Below, in pieces: positions 1 through 8,552 of a stretch of DNA of 64,000 nt; the first letter of the stretch is position 1, and each line of letters begins with the position of its first letter. The notes under the pieces are model-generated. The model searched no databases. It was not told the DNA's origin and was given only the letters and a program-made list of their open reading frames with translations. The position numbers and the translations under genes are program-made. The stretch comes from JAMXLO01 sp963726125 (GTDB lineage Bacteria > Pseudomonadota > Alphaproteobacteria > Acetobacterales > Acetobacteraceae): positions 620,001 through 684,000 of the forward strand of contig CAVSBG010000002.1 in NCBI GenBank assembly GCA_963726125.1. The letters run 5' to 3'.

Positions 1-618
1 TGCATCGTCGTGGGTGACGCACAGGTGGTAGCTGGCCGGGGCGTCCTTGCGCGCCAGCACCACATCGCCAAACTGTTCCGGGTGGCATTCGAGCGCGCCC
101 TCGTCCTGCTCGTGGAAGATCACCGGATGCGGCATGGTGTCGAGCGCTCGTCGCATATCGACCCGTAGGGCATAGCGCTCGCCGGAGGCGATCCGTGCAG
201 CGCGTTCGTCTACTGACAGTCTGCGGCAGGCGCCAGGATACAGAGGCGCGCCATCCGGCGAATGCGGCGCGGCGGCTGATTGTGCGACCTCGCGGACGAT
301 GTTGGCGCGGGTGCAAAAGCATGGATACAACAGACCTCGCGCGGTCAGCACATCCAATGCAGCCCGGTACTCCGGCAGATGCGCCGATTGAACCCTCACT
401 TCGCCATCCCAATCGAGGCCTAGCCACGCAATGTCTTCCTGAATCGCGACGGCGAACTCGGGGCGGCAGCGCGCCGGATCAATATCCTCCAGCCGCAGCA
501 GGAACTGCCCGCCGGCCTCGCGCGCGCGGCGCCACGCAATCAGCGCGCTGAACGCGTGGCCGAGGTGCAGATACCCGGTCGGGCTTGGGGCGAAGCGCGT
601 GACGATCGTTTCGTTCAT
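1..618 (-). CDS. gluQ: Glutamyl-Q tRNA(Asp) synthetase (partial, 3' end outside window)
   Basis: The minus strand reads an open frame from ATG at 618 to the window edge (206 residues visible; the family is about 290-300). It begins MNETIVTRFAPSPTG and carries the class I synthetase signature as PTGYLHLGHA at residues 13-22, then LLRLEDIDPAR. A CFC pair followed later by ACR fits the zinc-binding insertion of GluQRS. The family lacks the anticodon-binding domain of GluRS and attaches glutamate to the queuosine base of tRNA-Asp. The start overlaps the stop of the upstream queD-like gene by 4 bp (ATGA), so the two are probably translationally coupled, and the neighbours queD and queE make the precursor of queuosine. 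The KMSKS region lies outside the window. Confidence 0.93.
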   Translation of the reverse strand, partial: MNETIVTRFAPSPTGYLHLGHAFSALIAWRRAREAGGQFLLRLEDIDPARCRPEFAVAIQEDIAWLGLDWDGEVRVQSAHLPEYRAALDVLTARGLLYPCFCTRANIVREVAQSAAAPHSPDGAPLYPGACRRLSVDERAARIASGERYALRVDMRRALDTMPHPVIFHEQDEGALECHPEQFGDVVLARKDAPASYHLCVTHDDA

Positions 619-950
619 TGATGCTGGCTGGGTTCGCTCCGTGCCTCGGCTGCAAAGCCGAGTGTTGGGCGGCGCACGATCACACGCGTCGCGTGCGGAA
701 CGCGCGCCAGGAACCAGGTCGCGACATCCTCCATCCGCGGCGAGCCGATACTGTCCTCCAGCATTGTGTGATCGACGCCATTCGCCAACGCGCGCACTTG
801 CGCCGCGAGTGTCGGCAGGTCTGCGCCGGCGGGCGTCCACACCTCCACTGTGTAGCTATGACCGTGGATACGGCCGTCGGGGTCCCGGTGGCCGCATTCG
901 AGATTGGTGGTGACCGCGACCTCGATACGGGGATTCACGGAATGCCCCAT
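615..950 (-). CDS. queD: 6-carboxytetrahydropterin synthase / 6-pyruvoyl-tetrahydropterin synthase family (QueD-like)
   Basis: The protein has 111 residues. It carries the family signature HGHSYTVEVW near residues 27-36, with a preceding GHR that can supply the first zinc-binding His, and a VDHTMLED block matching the LDH..LN segment. QueD converts dihydroneopterin triphosphate to 6-carboxytetrahydropterin, the substrate of QueE. The ATG at 950 is preferred because homology starts right after it and longer starts would run deep into queE. It overlaps the end of queE by 16 bp and gluQRS by 4 bp. The N-terminus is divergent: the usual F.AAH..C block appears as TTNLECGHR, so the catalytic Cys may be the C of ECGHR. 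The family is firm; exact activity is inferred from the neighbours. Confidence 0.85.
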   Translation of the reverse strand: MGHSVNPRIEVAVTTNLECGHRDPDGRIHGHSYTVEVWTPAGADLPTLAAQVRALANGVDHTMLEDSIGSPRMEDVATWFLARVPHATRVIVRRPTLGFAAEARSEPSQHQ

Positions 951-1603
951 GTCTTGTGGGCCTGTATCGCCAGCCGCCATTCCGGATGCGCAAGGCAGTA
1001 GGCTGCCGCGCGGCGCGTGTTCTCCGTGCGTGCCGGACTGTCCATCGGGGACAGCCAACGATGCGTGGCGGGAAAGGCGACGAACCGTTCAGGTTCGGCT
1101 CCGACCTGCGGATAGACCAGCTTCAGTTCGTCCGCCTGCGAAAGCGCCAGGGGTGCACCGGCCTTCGGACTGACGCACACCCAGTCGAGGCGTGCGGGCA
1201 ATTGCTGTGTGCCGTTGGTTTCGACAGCGACGTAGAAGCCACGGTCCTGGAGCGCGACGATCAGTGCGGCGTCCGCCTGAAGCAACGGCTCGCCGCCGGT
1301 CAGCACGGCCATGCGGTGCGGCGATGCGGGCCATAAGGCCACGGCCGCATCAGCTAGTTCATCCACGCCCGCATAGCGCAATCCGCCGACGAAGTCGGTG
1401 TCACAGAACCGGCATATCGCCGAGGCGCGGTCCTCCTCGCGACCGGACCACAGGTTGCAGCCAGCGAAGCGGATGAAGACGGCGGTGCGGCCGATATTCG
1501 CGCCCTCGCCCTGGGCGGTGAGGAACATCTCCTTGACTGTATAGGTCACCCGGTCAGCTTGCCTTTCACCGTTCAACGGCGGTCGTATGATCGCATCCGT
1601 CAT
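935..1603 (-). CDS. queE: 7-carboxy-7-deazaguanine synthase QueE
   Basis: A radical SAM enzyme of 222 residues that converts 6-carboxytetrahydropterin to 7-carboxy-7-deazaguanine in the queuosine/preQ0 pathway. The N-terminal TVKEMFLTAQGEGANIGR is the QueE substrate-binding segment. The cluster cysteines follow as C-x14-C-x2-C (CNLW...AICRFC), the extended spacing known for one class of QueE rather than the canonical CX3CX2C. GGEPLLQ is the usual GGEP motif. The start at 1603 (MTDAIIRPP) is chosen because homology begins there and an upstream start would overlap the divergent esterase gene. It is first gene of queE-queD-gluQ. No queC or queF is visible in the window. Confidence 0.93.
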   Translation of the reverse strand: MTDAIIRPPLNGERQADRVTYTVKEMFLTAQGEGANIGRTAVFIRFAGCNLWSGREEDRASAICRFCDTDFVGGLRYAGVDELADAAVALWPASPHRMAVLTGGEPLLQADAALIVALQDRGFYVAVETNGTQQLPARLDWVCVSPKAGAPLALSQADELKLVYPQVGAEPERFVAFPATHRWLSPMDSPARTENTRRAAAYCLAHPEWRLAIQAHKTWGIP

Positions 1604-1635
1604 ATTTGTCGCGACGGCCAGGAAAGGAAGTGTGC

Positions 1636-2286
1636 ATGGCGGAACTCGATGGGCCACGCTGGGGTCCGGCGTCAAAGGCGGCGCCCGCGCAACTGGTCGT
1701 GCTGTGCCATGGGTTGGGTGCCGACGGTCACGACCTGATCGACCTGGCGCCGACGTGGGGGCACGCGCTGCCGGATGCGGCGTTCGTCTCGGTCGATGCG
1801 CCGTTCGCGCATGATTCGGGATTCGGGCGGCAGTGGTGGAGCGTGGCCGATCGATCTCCGCCGGTGGTGGAAGCGGGCGTGCGCCGCGCGGCGGAGTTCC
1901 TGGACGGGTTCATCGATGCGGAACTGCAGCGGCTTGGATTGCCGGCGGATCGCTATGCACTGATGGGGTTCAGTCAGGGAGCGATGACGGTGCTGTTCAC
2001 CGGGTTGCGGCGTGCCTCGGCGCCGCGGGCGATCCTGGCGTTTTCAGGGGCGCTGATAGCGCCGGAGAGTCTGGCGACGGAACTGGCCAACAATGCGCCG
2101 GTGTTGCTGGTGCACGGCGAGGCGGACGATGTGGTCCCGGCGCAACGCTCGCGTGATGCGGAGGCAGCGTTGCGTGCGGCGAACGTGCCGGTGGAGGCGG
2201 TGTATGTGCCTCGGCTTGGCCACGGGATCGACGATACCGGGCTGGCGATGGGGGCGCTTACGCTGCAACGTGCATTCGCAACATAA
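1636..2286 (+). CDS. Carboxylesterase / phospholipase, alpha/beta hydrolase
   Basis: A 216-residue protein of the phospholipase/carboxylesterase family (YpfH-like). It shows VVLCHGLGADGHDL near residue 20 (oxyanion region), the nucleophile elbow GFSQGA near residue 112, the Asp region HGEADDVVP and the terminal His in PRLGHGID. These complete a Ser-Asp-His triad. Family members hydrolyse short acyl esters in the cytosol; the physiological substrate cannot be told. ATG at 1636 follows a good Shine-Dalgarno sequence (aggaaaggaag), and the gene is divergent from queE with a 32-bp gap, so the two promoters overlap. Confidence 0.88.
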   Translation: MAELDGPRWGPASKAAPAQLVVLCHGLGADGHDLIDLAPTWGHALPDAAFVSVDAPFAHDSGFGRQWWSVADRSPPVVEAGVRRAAEFLDGFIDAELQRLGLPADRYALMGFSQGAMTVLFTGLRRASAPRAILAFSGALIAPESLATELANNAPVLLVHGEADDVVPAQRSRDAEAALRAANVPVEAVYVPRLGHGIDDTGLAMGALTLQRAFAT

Positions 2287-2312
2287 TAACCGGAAACGAC
2301 AGGAGGTCGTCC

Positions 2313-3158
2313 ATGTCCATCGAGGTGGTACCGACCGGAGCGGCATTGGGTGCCGAGATCCGTGGGGTCGACCTGGCGGAGCCGATCGATGATGCGACGT
2401 TTGCCGAGATCGAGCGGGCGTACGACGAGCACGGCGTGATCTTCTTCCGTGGCCAGCGCATCACCCCGCCGGAACAGGTGGCGTTCACGCGGCGGTTCGG
2501 CGCCATCGAGTTCAACATCTTCGGGGAACGATGGAGCGTGCCGGGCAGTCCGGAAATCGTGGTGGTCTCCAACATAACCGAGGATGGTCGCCCCATCGGC
2601 GTCCGTCGTGCCGGCGAGAACTGGCACTCGGACATGTGTTATGCCGCGCGGCCACCACGCGGAACGATGCTCTATGCACTGGAGGTGCCGGACCTGTTCG
2701 GGCTGACGCTGGGCGATACCGAATTCGCCAGCGCGGCCGCCGCCTGGGACGCGTTGCCGGATGCGATCAGGCATCGGCTCGAGGGGCGGCAGGCGATCTT
2801 CGACTTCTGCGGACGCAAGCGGGCGTTTCCACCCACTCAGGCGGAGAAGGATCGCTATCCGCCGGTGCGTCACCCGATCGCACGGACGCATCCTCGGACC
2901 GGGCGCAAGTGTCTGTACGTCATGCGGGACGACTGCACGGGGATCGAGGGTATCGCAGCCGACGAGGCCGAAGCGCTGATCGCGGCGCTGGCCGACCACA
3001 TCGTCAAGCCGGCGTTCGTGTATCGGCATCAGTGGCGGCAGGGTGATGTGCTGATGTGGGACAACTGCACGGTACAGCACCGCGCCATACAGGATTACGA
3101 CATGCCGCAGCGCCGGCTGATGCACCGCACCACGATGGACGGCGCCGCACCGATGTGA
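2313..3158 (+). CDS. TauD/TfdA-family Fe(II)/2-oxoglutarate dioxygenase
   Basis: A 281-residue protein with the TauD/TfdA fold. The N-terminus (VVPTGAALGAEIRGVDL) and the EHGVIFFRGQ segment are family hallmarks. The iron facial triad is visible as HSD (WHSDM, near residue 106) plus a distal His in VQHRAIQDYD, followed by RRLMHRTT, which supplies the Arg that binds 2-oxoglutarate. The enzymes oxidatively cleave or hydroxylate substrates such as taurine or 2,4-D. Nothing nearby (no tauABC) identifies the substrate. It lies 26 bp after the esterase with a clear RBS (aggaggt), so it is likely co-transcribed. Confidence 0.92.
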   Translation: MSIEVVPTGAALGAEIRGVDLAEPIDDATFAEIERAYDEHGVIFFRGQRITPPEQVAFTRRFGAIEFNIFGERWSVPGSPEIVVVSNITEDGRPIGVRRAGENWHSDMCYAARPPRGTMLYALEVPDLFGLTLGDTEFASAAAAWDALPDAIRHRLEGRQAIFDFCGRKRAFPPTQAEKDRYPPVRHPIARTHPRTGRKCLYVMRDDCTGIEGIAADEAEALIAALADHIVKPAFVYRHQWRQGDVLMWDNCTVQHRAIQDYDMPQRRLMHRTTMDGAAPM

Positions 3159-3311
3159 GCGCGCGCTTTACAGGAGTGTCACACGGTCGCGGCTTGCGGC
3201 GCGTTGCGTGCTCTGCGATAAACGGGATGGTTCTCGGCGGCGCACAATATCTGGCGGGTCGGCAACAGTTGGTCCCCCAGGGATTGGGCACCGCTCGCAG
3301 AGGAGCGGCGT

Positions 3312-3872
3312 TTGCCTGACGGTGGCCAATTCTACCCTGCGCTGGTGCTGAACGCGGATTTCCGGCCGCTGTCGTATTTCCCGCTGTCGCTGTGGGCGTG
3401 GCAGGACGCGGTGAAGGCGGTGTTCCTGGACCGGGTCTCCGTGCTGTCGGAATACGAGACCGAAGTGCGGTCGCCGTCGGTGACCATGAAGCTGCCCAGC
3501 GTGATCGCGCTGAAGGACTACATCCCCTCGGCGCGCCGGCCGGCCTTCACACGGTTCAATGTGTTCCTGCGCGATGCCTTCGTCTGTCAGTACTGCAGCG
3601 ACCGGCACTCGGCGCACGATCTGACGTTCGATCACGTGGTGCCGCGCAGCCGCGGCGGGCGCACGACGTGGGAGAACGTGGTGACCGCGTGCGGCGACTG
3701 CAACCTGCGCAAGGGGTCTCGGCTGCCGCGCGAATGCGCGATGTATCCACGCGAGTATCCACGCCAGCCGACGACGTGGGAGCTGCAGGACAACGGCCGG
3801 GCGTTTCCGCCCAACTACCTGCACGAGAGCTGGCGCGACTTCCTGTATTGGGACAGCGAGCTGGAGAACTGA
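3312..3872 (+). CDS. HNH endonuclease
   Basis: A 186-residue protein with an HNH nuclease module in the second half: CQYC, then DHVVPRSRGG (the catalytic His), WENVVTAC, and CGDCNLRKG. The two CxxC pairs bind structural zinc and the DH..N..N pattern is the beta-beta-alpha-metal site. The N-terminus (LNADFRPLSYFPLSLWAWQDAVKAVF) is typical of the stand-alone alphaproteobacterial HNH family, which is chromosomal and of uncertain role, possibly DNA repair. The start is a TTG at 3312 preceded by agaggagcgg; no in-frame ATG lies close upstream. Cytosolic; no mobile-element context is seen. Confidence 0.92.
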   Translation: MPDGGQFYPALVLNADFRPLSYFPLSLWAWQDAVKAVFLDRVSVLSEYETEVRSPSVTMKLPSVIALKDYIPSARRPAFTRFNVFLRDAFVCQYCSDRHSAHDLTFDHVVPRSRGGRTTWENVVTACGDCNLRKGSRLPRECAMYPREYPRQPTTWELQDNGRAFPPNYLHESWRDFLYWDSELEN

Positions 3873-4028
3873 AGTTCGCGCGATCGTTCGTCGCGACGTG
3901 TCAAATGTTTTGACTAAGGCTCTGCATCTGCCATAGGCTTTATCGTCAAACCATGAGGCACGTGCGCGTGTCATCATGACGAACCGGCGCTTGAACGTAC
4001 GGTCCATCAGCAGGGAAGGCAAACGGCC

Positions 4029-5411
4029 ATGAAACTCATGAGCCGGCGATCGGTGATTCGCGGATCCCTCACGTTGTCGGCAACAGGGTTCCTCGCGCGT
4101 CCCCATATCGCCAACGCGGCAGCGACGACGGCGATTGTCTGGCAAGTCCAGGGCTTCGTACCGGAAGAGGACGAGGCCTTCCGCAAGACGGTGGCGGACT
4201 ATGAACAGGCCAGCGGCAACAAGATCGATAACAGCATCATGCCGTTCATGGCGCTGAACCAGAAGGCGATCTCCGCGATCACCACCGGCGATGTCCCGGA
4301 CGTCATCTTCCATGATGCTCCGGCGACGATCCTGCCGCAGTTCGCATGGAACAATAAACTGGTGGATGTGAGCGATATCGTCGAGGCGAACAGGTCCAAG
4401 CTCAGCGAAACAGCGTTGCTGAATTCGACGTTCTATAACCGTGCCACGAAGCAGCGGGCGTTCTATCTGGCGCCGGTCAAGCAGGCGACGTCACCGTTCC
4501 ACATCTGGGGCGACCTGGTCACCAAGGCGGGCTTCAAGTTGTCGGATGCGCCGAAGACCTGGGATGCGTTCTGGGACTTCTTCAAGCCAGTGCAGAAGGA
4601 GTTGCGCGCCAAGGGAATGCGCAAGCTCTATGCGATGGGCATGCAGATCACGACGGTCGGGCCGAATGATGGCAACGGCGTGTTCGCCTATTTCATGGTT
4701 GCCAACGGCGGGCAGGATATCCTGACGAGGGATGGCAGACTGCACACCGATGATCCGAAGGTGCGCGAGGCGGCGATCAGGTCGGTCGAGTACATGACGA
4801 ATTGCTACAAGGAGGGCTACATACCGCCGGAAGCGCTAAGTTGGAATGACGCCGACGACAACAATGCCTACCACGAGAAGCTGTTCGTGATGGATCTGGA
4901 CGGCACGCTGTCCACCGAGCTGGCGATGATCAAGAACAAGAAGGCGTACTATGACGAAGCGGTGGTGATGGGCCTGCCAAACCGCAATGATGGCGGTACG
5001 ATGCCCGCCTTCCTTGGCGCAGGAGGCGGCTTCATCCCGAAAGGCGCGAAGAATGTCGAGGTCGCCAAGGACTTCATGAAATACTTCATGCAGCCCGACG
5101 TAATGAACACGAATCTGAAGGGAGGGCTCGGCCGTTGGGTGCCGGTCATTCCACAGATCGTGAAGGACGATCCATGGTGGACCGATACCAAGAGTGATCC
5201 GCATCGCTCGCCTTACGTGCACGAGGCTGTGCTGGGGCCGACCATCCCCGCCTACAATGGCTTCAATCCGGCCTGGGGTCAGGTCAGCGCCGAGCAACTC
5301 TGGGGCAATTGCCATGCGGACGTTATCAAGAACGGCATGACGCCGGCGGCAGCGGTGGACAAGGCGTTCAAGCGGGCGGAGGCGATCTTCGCGACCTATA
5401 CGCTCGGCTAG
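4029..5411 (+). CDS. ABC transporter extracellular solute-binding protein (sugar type, Tat-exported)
   Basis: A 460-residue periplasmic binding protein of the MalE/UgpB-like family 1. The N-terminus MKLMSRRSVIRGSLTLSATG is a twin-arginine signal, ending near IANAAA. The mature part contains the family segments DVPDVIFHDAP, NGVFAYFMVANGG and GAGGGFIPKGAKN. Members bind oligosaccharides or glycerol-3-phosphate for ABC import. The gene is an orphan: no permease or ATPase flanks it, so it would have to work with a transporter elsewhere or act as a sensor. RBS agggaaggc precedes the ATG. A possible sigma-70-like TTGACT lies in the upstream region near 3910. Confidence 0.92.
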   Translation: MKLMSRRSVIRGSLTLSATGFLARPHIANAAATTAIVWQVQGFVPEEDEAFRKTVADYEQASGNKIDNSIMPFMALNQKAISAITTGDVPDVIFHDAPATILPQFAWNNKLVDVSDIVEANRSKLSETALLNSTFYNRATKQRAFYLAPVKQATSPFHIWGDLVTKAGFKLSDAPKTWDAFWDFFKPVQKELRAKGMRKLYAMGMQITTVGPNDGNGVFAYFMVANGGQDILTRDGRLHTDDPKVREAAIRSVEYMTNCYKEGYIPPEALSWNDADDNNAYHEKLFVMDLDGTLSTELAMIKNKKAYYDEAVVMGLPNRNDGGTMPAFLGAGGGFIPKGAKNVEVAKDFMKYFMQPDVMNTNLKGGLGRWVPVIPQIVKDDPWWTDTKSDPHRSPYVHEAVLGPTIPAYNGFNPAWGQVSAEQLWGNCHADVIKNGMTPAAAVDKAFKRAEAIFATYTLG

Positions 5412-5456
5412 CACGCGCGCTCGCGGAACCGTGGCAAACGGCGCATAGTCGGCGCC

Positions 5457-6012
5457 GTGAGCCACGCATTTCATATCGCCGGATACGCCATCGTGTCCGA
5501 GGACGGCATGCTCGCGGATGCTTCCGGAAGTCATGCCGCAATCGCTGGTGTTCAAGGCGGATCAGGAGTTTTTCGAGAATGGGCTCGATAGCGTTGATCT
5601 GGTCGTGCACGGACGTCACTCGCAGGAACATCAGCGGAATGCGCCGTTGCGGCAGCGGCTGATACTGACGCAGCGGGTCGCCGATATCGGTCCGCATCCG
5701 ACCAATCCACGGGCGCTGCTGTGGAACCCGTTGGGCGCGGCATTCGAGGCCGCGGTTGCTGCGTTCGGTGTGCCCATCGCCCGCGTCGCCGTGATCGGTG
5801 GCACGGACGTGTTCGGGCTGTTCCTCGATCGCTTCGATGTCTTTCATCTGACGCGGGTTCCTGGGGTTTTGCTGCCGGGTGGGCGGCCGGTGTTTCCTGA
5901 CGTGCCGCAGCGTCGGCCCGAGGAGGTGCTTGCGGAGCACGGGCTTCACCCTGAGCCATTGCGGATGCTGGACGAGGAGCACGGCATCTCGCTGGTGAAC
6001 TGGCGTCGGTGA
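5457..6012 (+). pseudogene. DHFR/RibD-like reductase family protein, frameshifted
   Basis: Two overlapping frames together encode one dihydrofolate-reductase-like protein of about 184 residues. The first frame begins at GTG 5457 and reads HIAGYAIVSEDGMLADASG. The second continues from about 5528 with VMPQSLVFKADQEFFENGL, then VVHGRHSQEH, VIGGTDVFGLFLDRFDVFHL and LVNWRR. GYAIVS.DGM and VIGG..VF are the NADPH-binding landmarks of the fold. One extra A at about 5528-5529 separates the frames. As given, the gene cannot be translated in one piece; it is either broken or a base-call error. The exact reaction is not known for this subfamily. Confidence 0.78.
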
Positions 6013-6073
6013 CCCAGTTGTTGTCGCGGCATTTGCGCCGCGAAGCCGGGGTTTGCTAAACAGGCGGTCCGAC

Positions 6074-6147
6074 GCGGGTGTAGTTCAATGGTAGAACGGC
6101 AGCTTCCCAAGCTGCATACGAGGGTTCGATTCCCTTCACCCGCTCCA
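6074..6147 (+). tRNA. tRNA-Gly (anticodon CCC)
   Basis: A 74-nt cloverleaf: acceptor stem GCGGGTG pairs with CACCCGC, the D-arm contains AATGGTAGAAC, the anticodon stem GCAGC/GCTGC encloses the loop TTCCCAA (anticodon CCC), and the T-arm is GAGGGTTCGATTCCCTT. CCA is encoded at the 3' end. It reads GGG codons. It stands alone between two unrelated genes. Confidence 0.96.
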
Positions 6148-6359
6148 ATCGTGTCACGGACGTTGTCGCAGCGGACCAAAATGTTGACGCGCTGTCCGAC
6201 GGGATCGTTGCTGACTGCCACTGCAGCGTTCGCAAATTGGTGCGGGTCCGAGATGGCCCGGTCAATCCCGGCCATGAGGAAGGTGGCAGTGCGTGGCCAT
6301 GACGAAGGTGGCAGTGCGGGGCTTTGTGGGTCGCCGCCTTGACGACAAATGGCAGTGAG
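6148..6359. repeat. Intergenic region with partial copy of a dispersed repeat
   Basis: No gene is visible here. Positions about 6210-6285 resemble the left part of the repeats at 42582-43000 and 46539-46970: shared phrases are GTTGCTGACTG, AATTGGTGCGGGT and ATGGCCCGGTCAATCCC (compare ATGGCCGGGTCAAGCCC). A short direct repeat, GAAGGTGGCAGTGCG, occurs twice at about 6280-6320. Confidence 0.5.
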
Positions 6360-7704
6360 TCACGCTGCGTTCTTCACCACCATGTCGGGCCGCAACGCCT
6401 CGATCAGGGCGGCTGGTGATTCGTCGGCGAACACCGTGACCAGATCGACGCTGGCGAGGCTCGCCAGCATTGCGGCGCGCGATGCCTGCGCCTGTGTCGG
6501 CTGGCCGGTGAAGTCGAGGCCGACGATCAGCCGATCGCAGGCCTCGCGGGCATCTTCCAGGCGCTGAAGGTCGGGGGGCAGGAGCGTGTCGAAGGTGCCG
6601 TGGGTGAAGCCGACGCGCCAGCCTTTGTGGTGCCAGCGCTGCACGTTCTCGATCGCGGCGTCGCGCGAAACGATCTTCCGGAGTGCGCCGCCCTGTGGAG
6701 ACAATGCCTCGATCAGGTCGGCCTGGCGCGCGACCGCGGTGCCGGTTTTACCCACGACGATGCCCGCGGCGATATTGGCCAGGCGCACCGCGACCAGCGG
6801 TTCCAATCGGGCGCCGAGTTCCGGCAGCGAGGGTTGCCACCGCCGTGTCACCGGCCCCCGCAATGTCGTAGACCTCGACCGCCTCGGCAGGGAAATTATG
6901 AGCGCCAGCGGCGTCGAGCAGCGTCATGCCGTCATTGCCGCGGGTGACCAGCACGGCGCCGAAGCCGTGCCGCTGGCGGAGCGCGGTAGCGGCAGCGACC
7001 ACCGCGGCCTCCGTGTCGACCGGCATGCCGGTGGCGGCGGCGAGGTCGGTGCGATTCGGCACGATGAAGTCGGCGCCAGCATAGCACGCATAGTCGGCGC
7101 CGCGTGGATCGACGATGACGGGACGGCCGGCCTCACGGGCGCCGGCGATCAGTTGCGCCGCGACGCCACCGCTCAGCAGACCCTTGCCGTAGTCCGACAG
7201 GACCGTGACCGAAGTGGCCGCCATCGCATCATGCGCGATGCGGATCAGGCGCTCCGCCAGCCGGGGATGGATCGGCGACGTCTCCTCACGGTCGGCGCGC
7301 AGCAACTGCTGGCCGGCGGAGAGATAGCGCGTCTTCAGGGTCGTAATGCGGCCGCCTTGTACCAGCAGCCACGGCTCGATGTTCGGCTGCCCGCCGATCA
7401 GGCCGGTCAGGTCAGCCCCCGCGGCGTCGTCGCCCACAATGGAGATGAACGCGACCGCGGCGCCGAGCGCGGTGAGGTTGCGCACGACGTTGCCGGCGCC
7501 GCCGGGAATGGACACCTCGCGCTCGATGCACAGGATGGGCACGGGGGCCTCGGGGCTGATGCGCTCGACCTGGCCGTAGACGTAGCGATCGAGCATCACG
7601 TCGCCGATGACCAGCACGCTGGCGTGGCCGAGCAGGCGCACCGCGGCGCCGAGAGCGGCGTTGGGCTCCGATACAGTGGGCAGGGCTGCCAGAGTCTCGT
7701 CCAT
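6360..7704 (-). pseudogene. hldE: Bifunctional heptose 7-phosphate kinase / heptose 1-phosphate adenylyltransferase HldE, frameshifted and with degenerate C-domain
   Basis: The 5' frame (ATG at 7704) encodes a PfkB/ribokinase-fold kinase: VLVIGDVMLDRYVYGQVERI, SIPGGAGNVVRNL and the catalytic IAGAGDTAVATLAA. The reading frame then shifts by one base near 6823 and the second frame continues with VRLANIAAGIVVGKTGTAV and a RfaE-type nucleotidyltransferase domain. That domain reads THGTFDTLLPPDLQRL where the family has GCFDxLHPGH, so the HxGH catalytic motif is absent. It ends at RPDMVVKNAA, about 35-40 residues short of the usual end. HldE makes ADP-heptose for lipopolysaccharide. Kinase homology is strong; the adenylyltransferase half looks inactive regardless of the frameshift. 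Confidence 0.83.
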
Positions 7705-7753
7705 CGGACTGCCGTAATCTGCACACGCGGGGCGTGCAAGCAGAGTTCGCGAT

Positions 7754-8469
7754 TTATGCGGTAATGAAGCCCAGGCGATCCTCTTCCAGCACCGCGCAGG
7801 TCAGCACGCCGCCCATCACCGCGCCGGTGTCGATGCCGATACGGTTCGGGCGGACAATGGGCTCCTGTTTCGGTGTGTGGCCGTGCACGATGACCGGCCC
7901 GAACGAGTCCTTGAACGACAGGAACGGTTCGCGGATCCACAGCAGGTCATGACGGCTCTGGCGATCGAGCGGGACGCCAGGACGGATTCCGGCATGGACG
8001 AACAGGTAGCCGCCGGCCTCATGGCGCACCGCGAGGTCGCGCAGGAAGATCAGGTGCGGCAGGGGCAGGTAGGACGGCCACTCCTTGGGCTGGGCGGAGC
8101 GCGGCACGTCCCAGCTCAGCAGCGAATCGGCGCCGCCGTTGGCGAGCCAGAGCTCGGTCGCATCCGATTCGCCGGTGGCGATCGCCGCCAGCATCATCTG
8201 CTCATGATTGCCCATGAGGTTGATGGTCCGCACGTCGGGTAGAGCAGTGCCCGCAGCGAGCCGCGCGACCACGCCGGCACTGTCCGGGCCGCGGTCCACG
8301 TAGTCGCCGAGGTGGATCAGGGCCGGTGCGTCGGTTGGACGCTCGGCCAGGTCGGCGGCGATCAGTCGTGCAGGGCCTGGAGCCGATCCAGGCAGCCGTG
8401 GACGTCGCCGATGGCGTAGACACGCTGGCCGGGCGGCATGCTGGCCGGGGCCGGGATGAAGTCGATCAT
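7754..8469 (-). pseudogene. Ser/Thr-type metallophosphatase (calcineurin-like), frameshifted near N-terminus
   Basis: The frame from ATG 8469 reads MIDFIPAP..., then YAIGDVHGCLDRLQAL (metal motif GDxHG) and stops after LHD. One base appears missing at about 8364, after which the next frame gives LIAADLAERP, HLGDYVDRGPDS (GDxVDRG), MGNHEQM (GNHE), FVHAG and IVHGHTP. Those are all the blocks of a PP1-like bacterial phosphatase, about 238 residues in total. Its role (protein phosphatase or Ap4A hydrolase-like) is not decided by sequence. In the DNA as given, translation from the natural start would stop after about 35 residues. Confidence 0.82.
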
Positions 8470-8552
8470 AAGCGCGGAACGTAGCCGCAGCGGCGCGGAT
8501 ATCCAATCGTTGGCTCTTGGCGTTGCGCCTGCGGCACCCTAATCCCCGTGTC

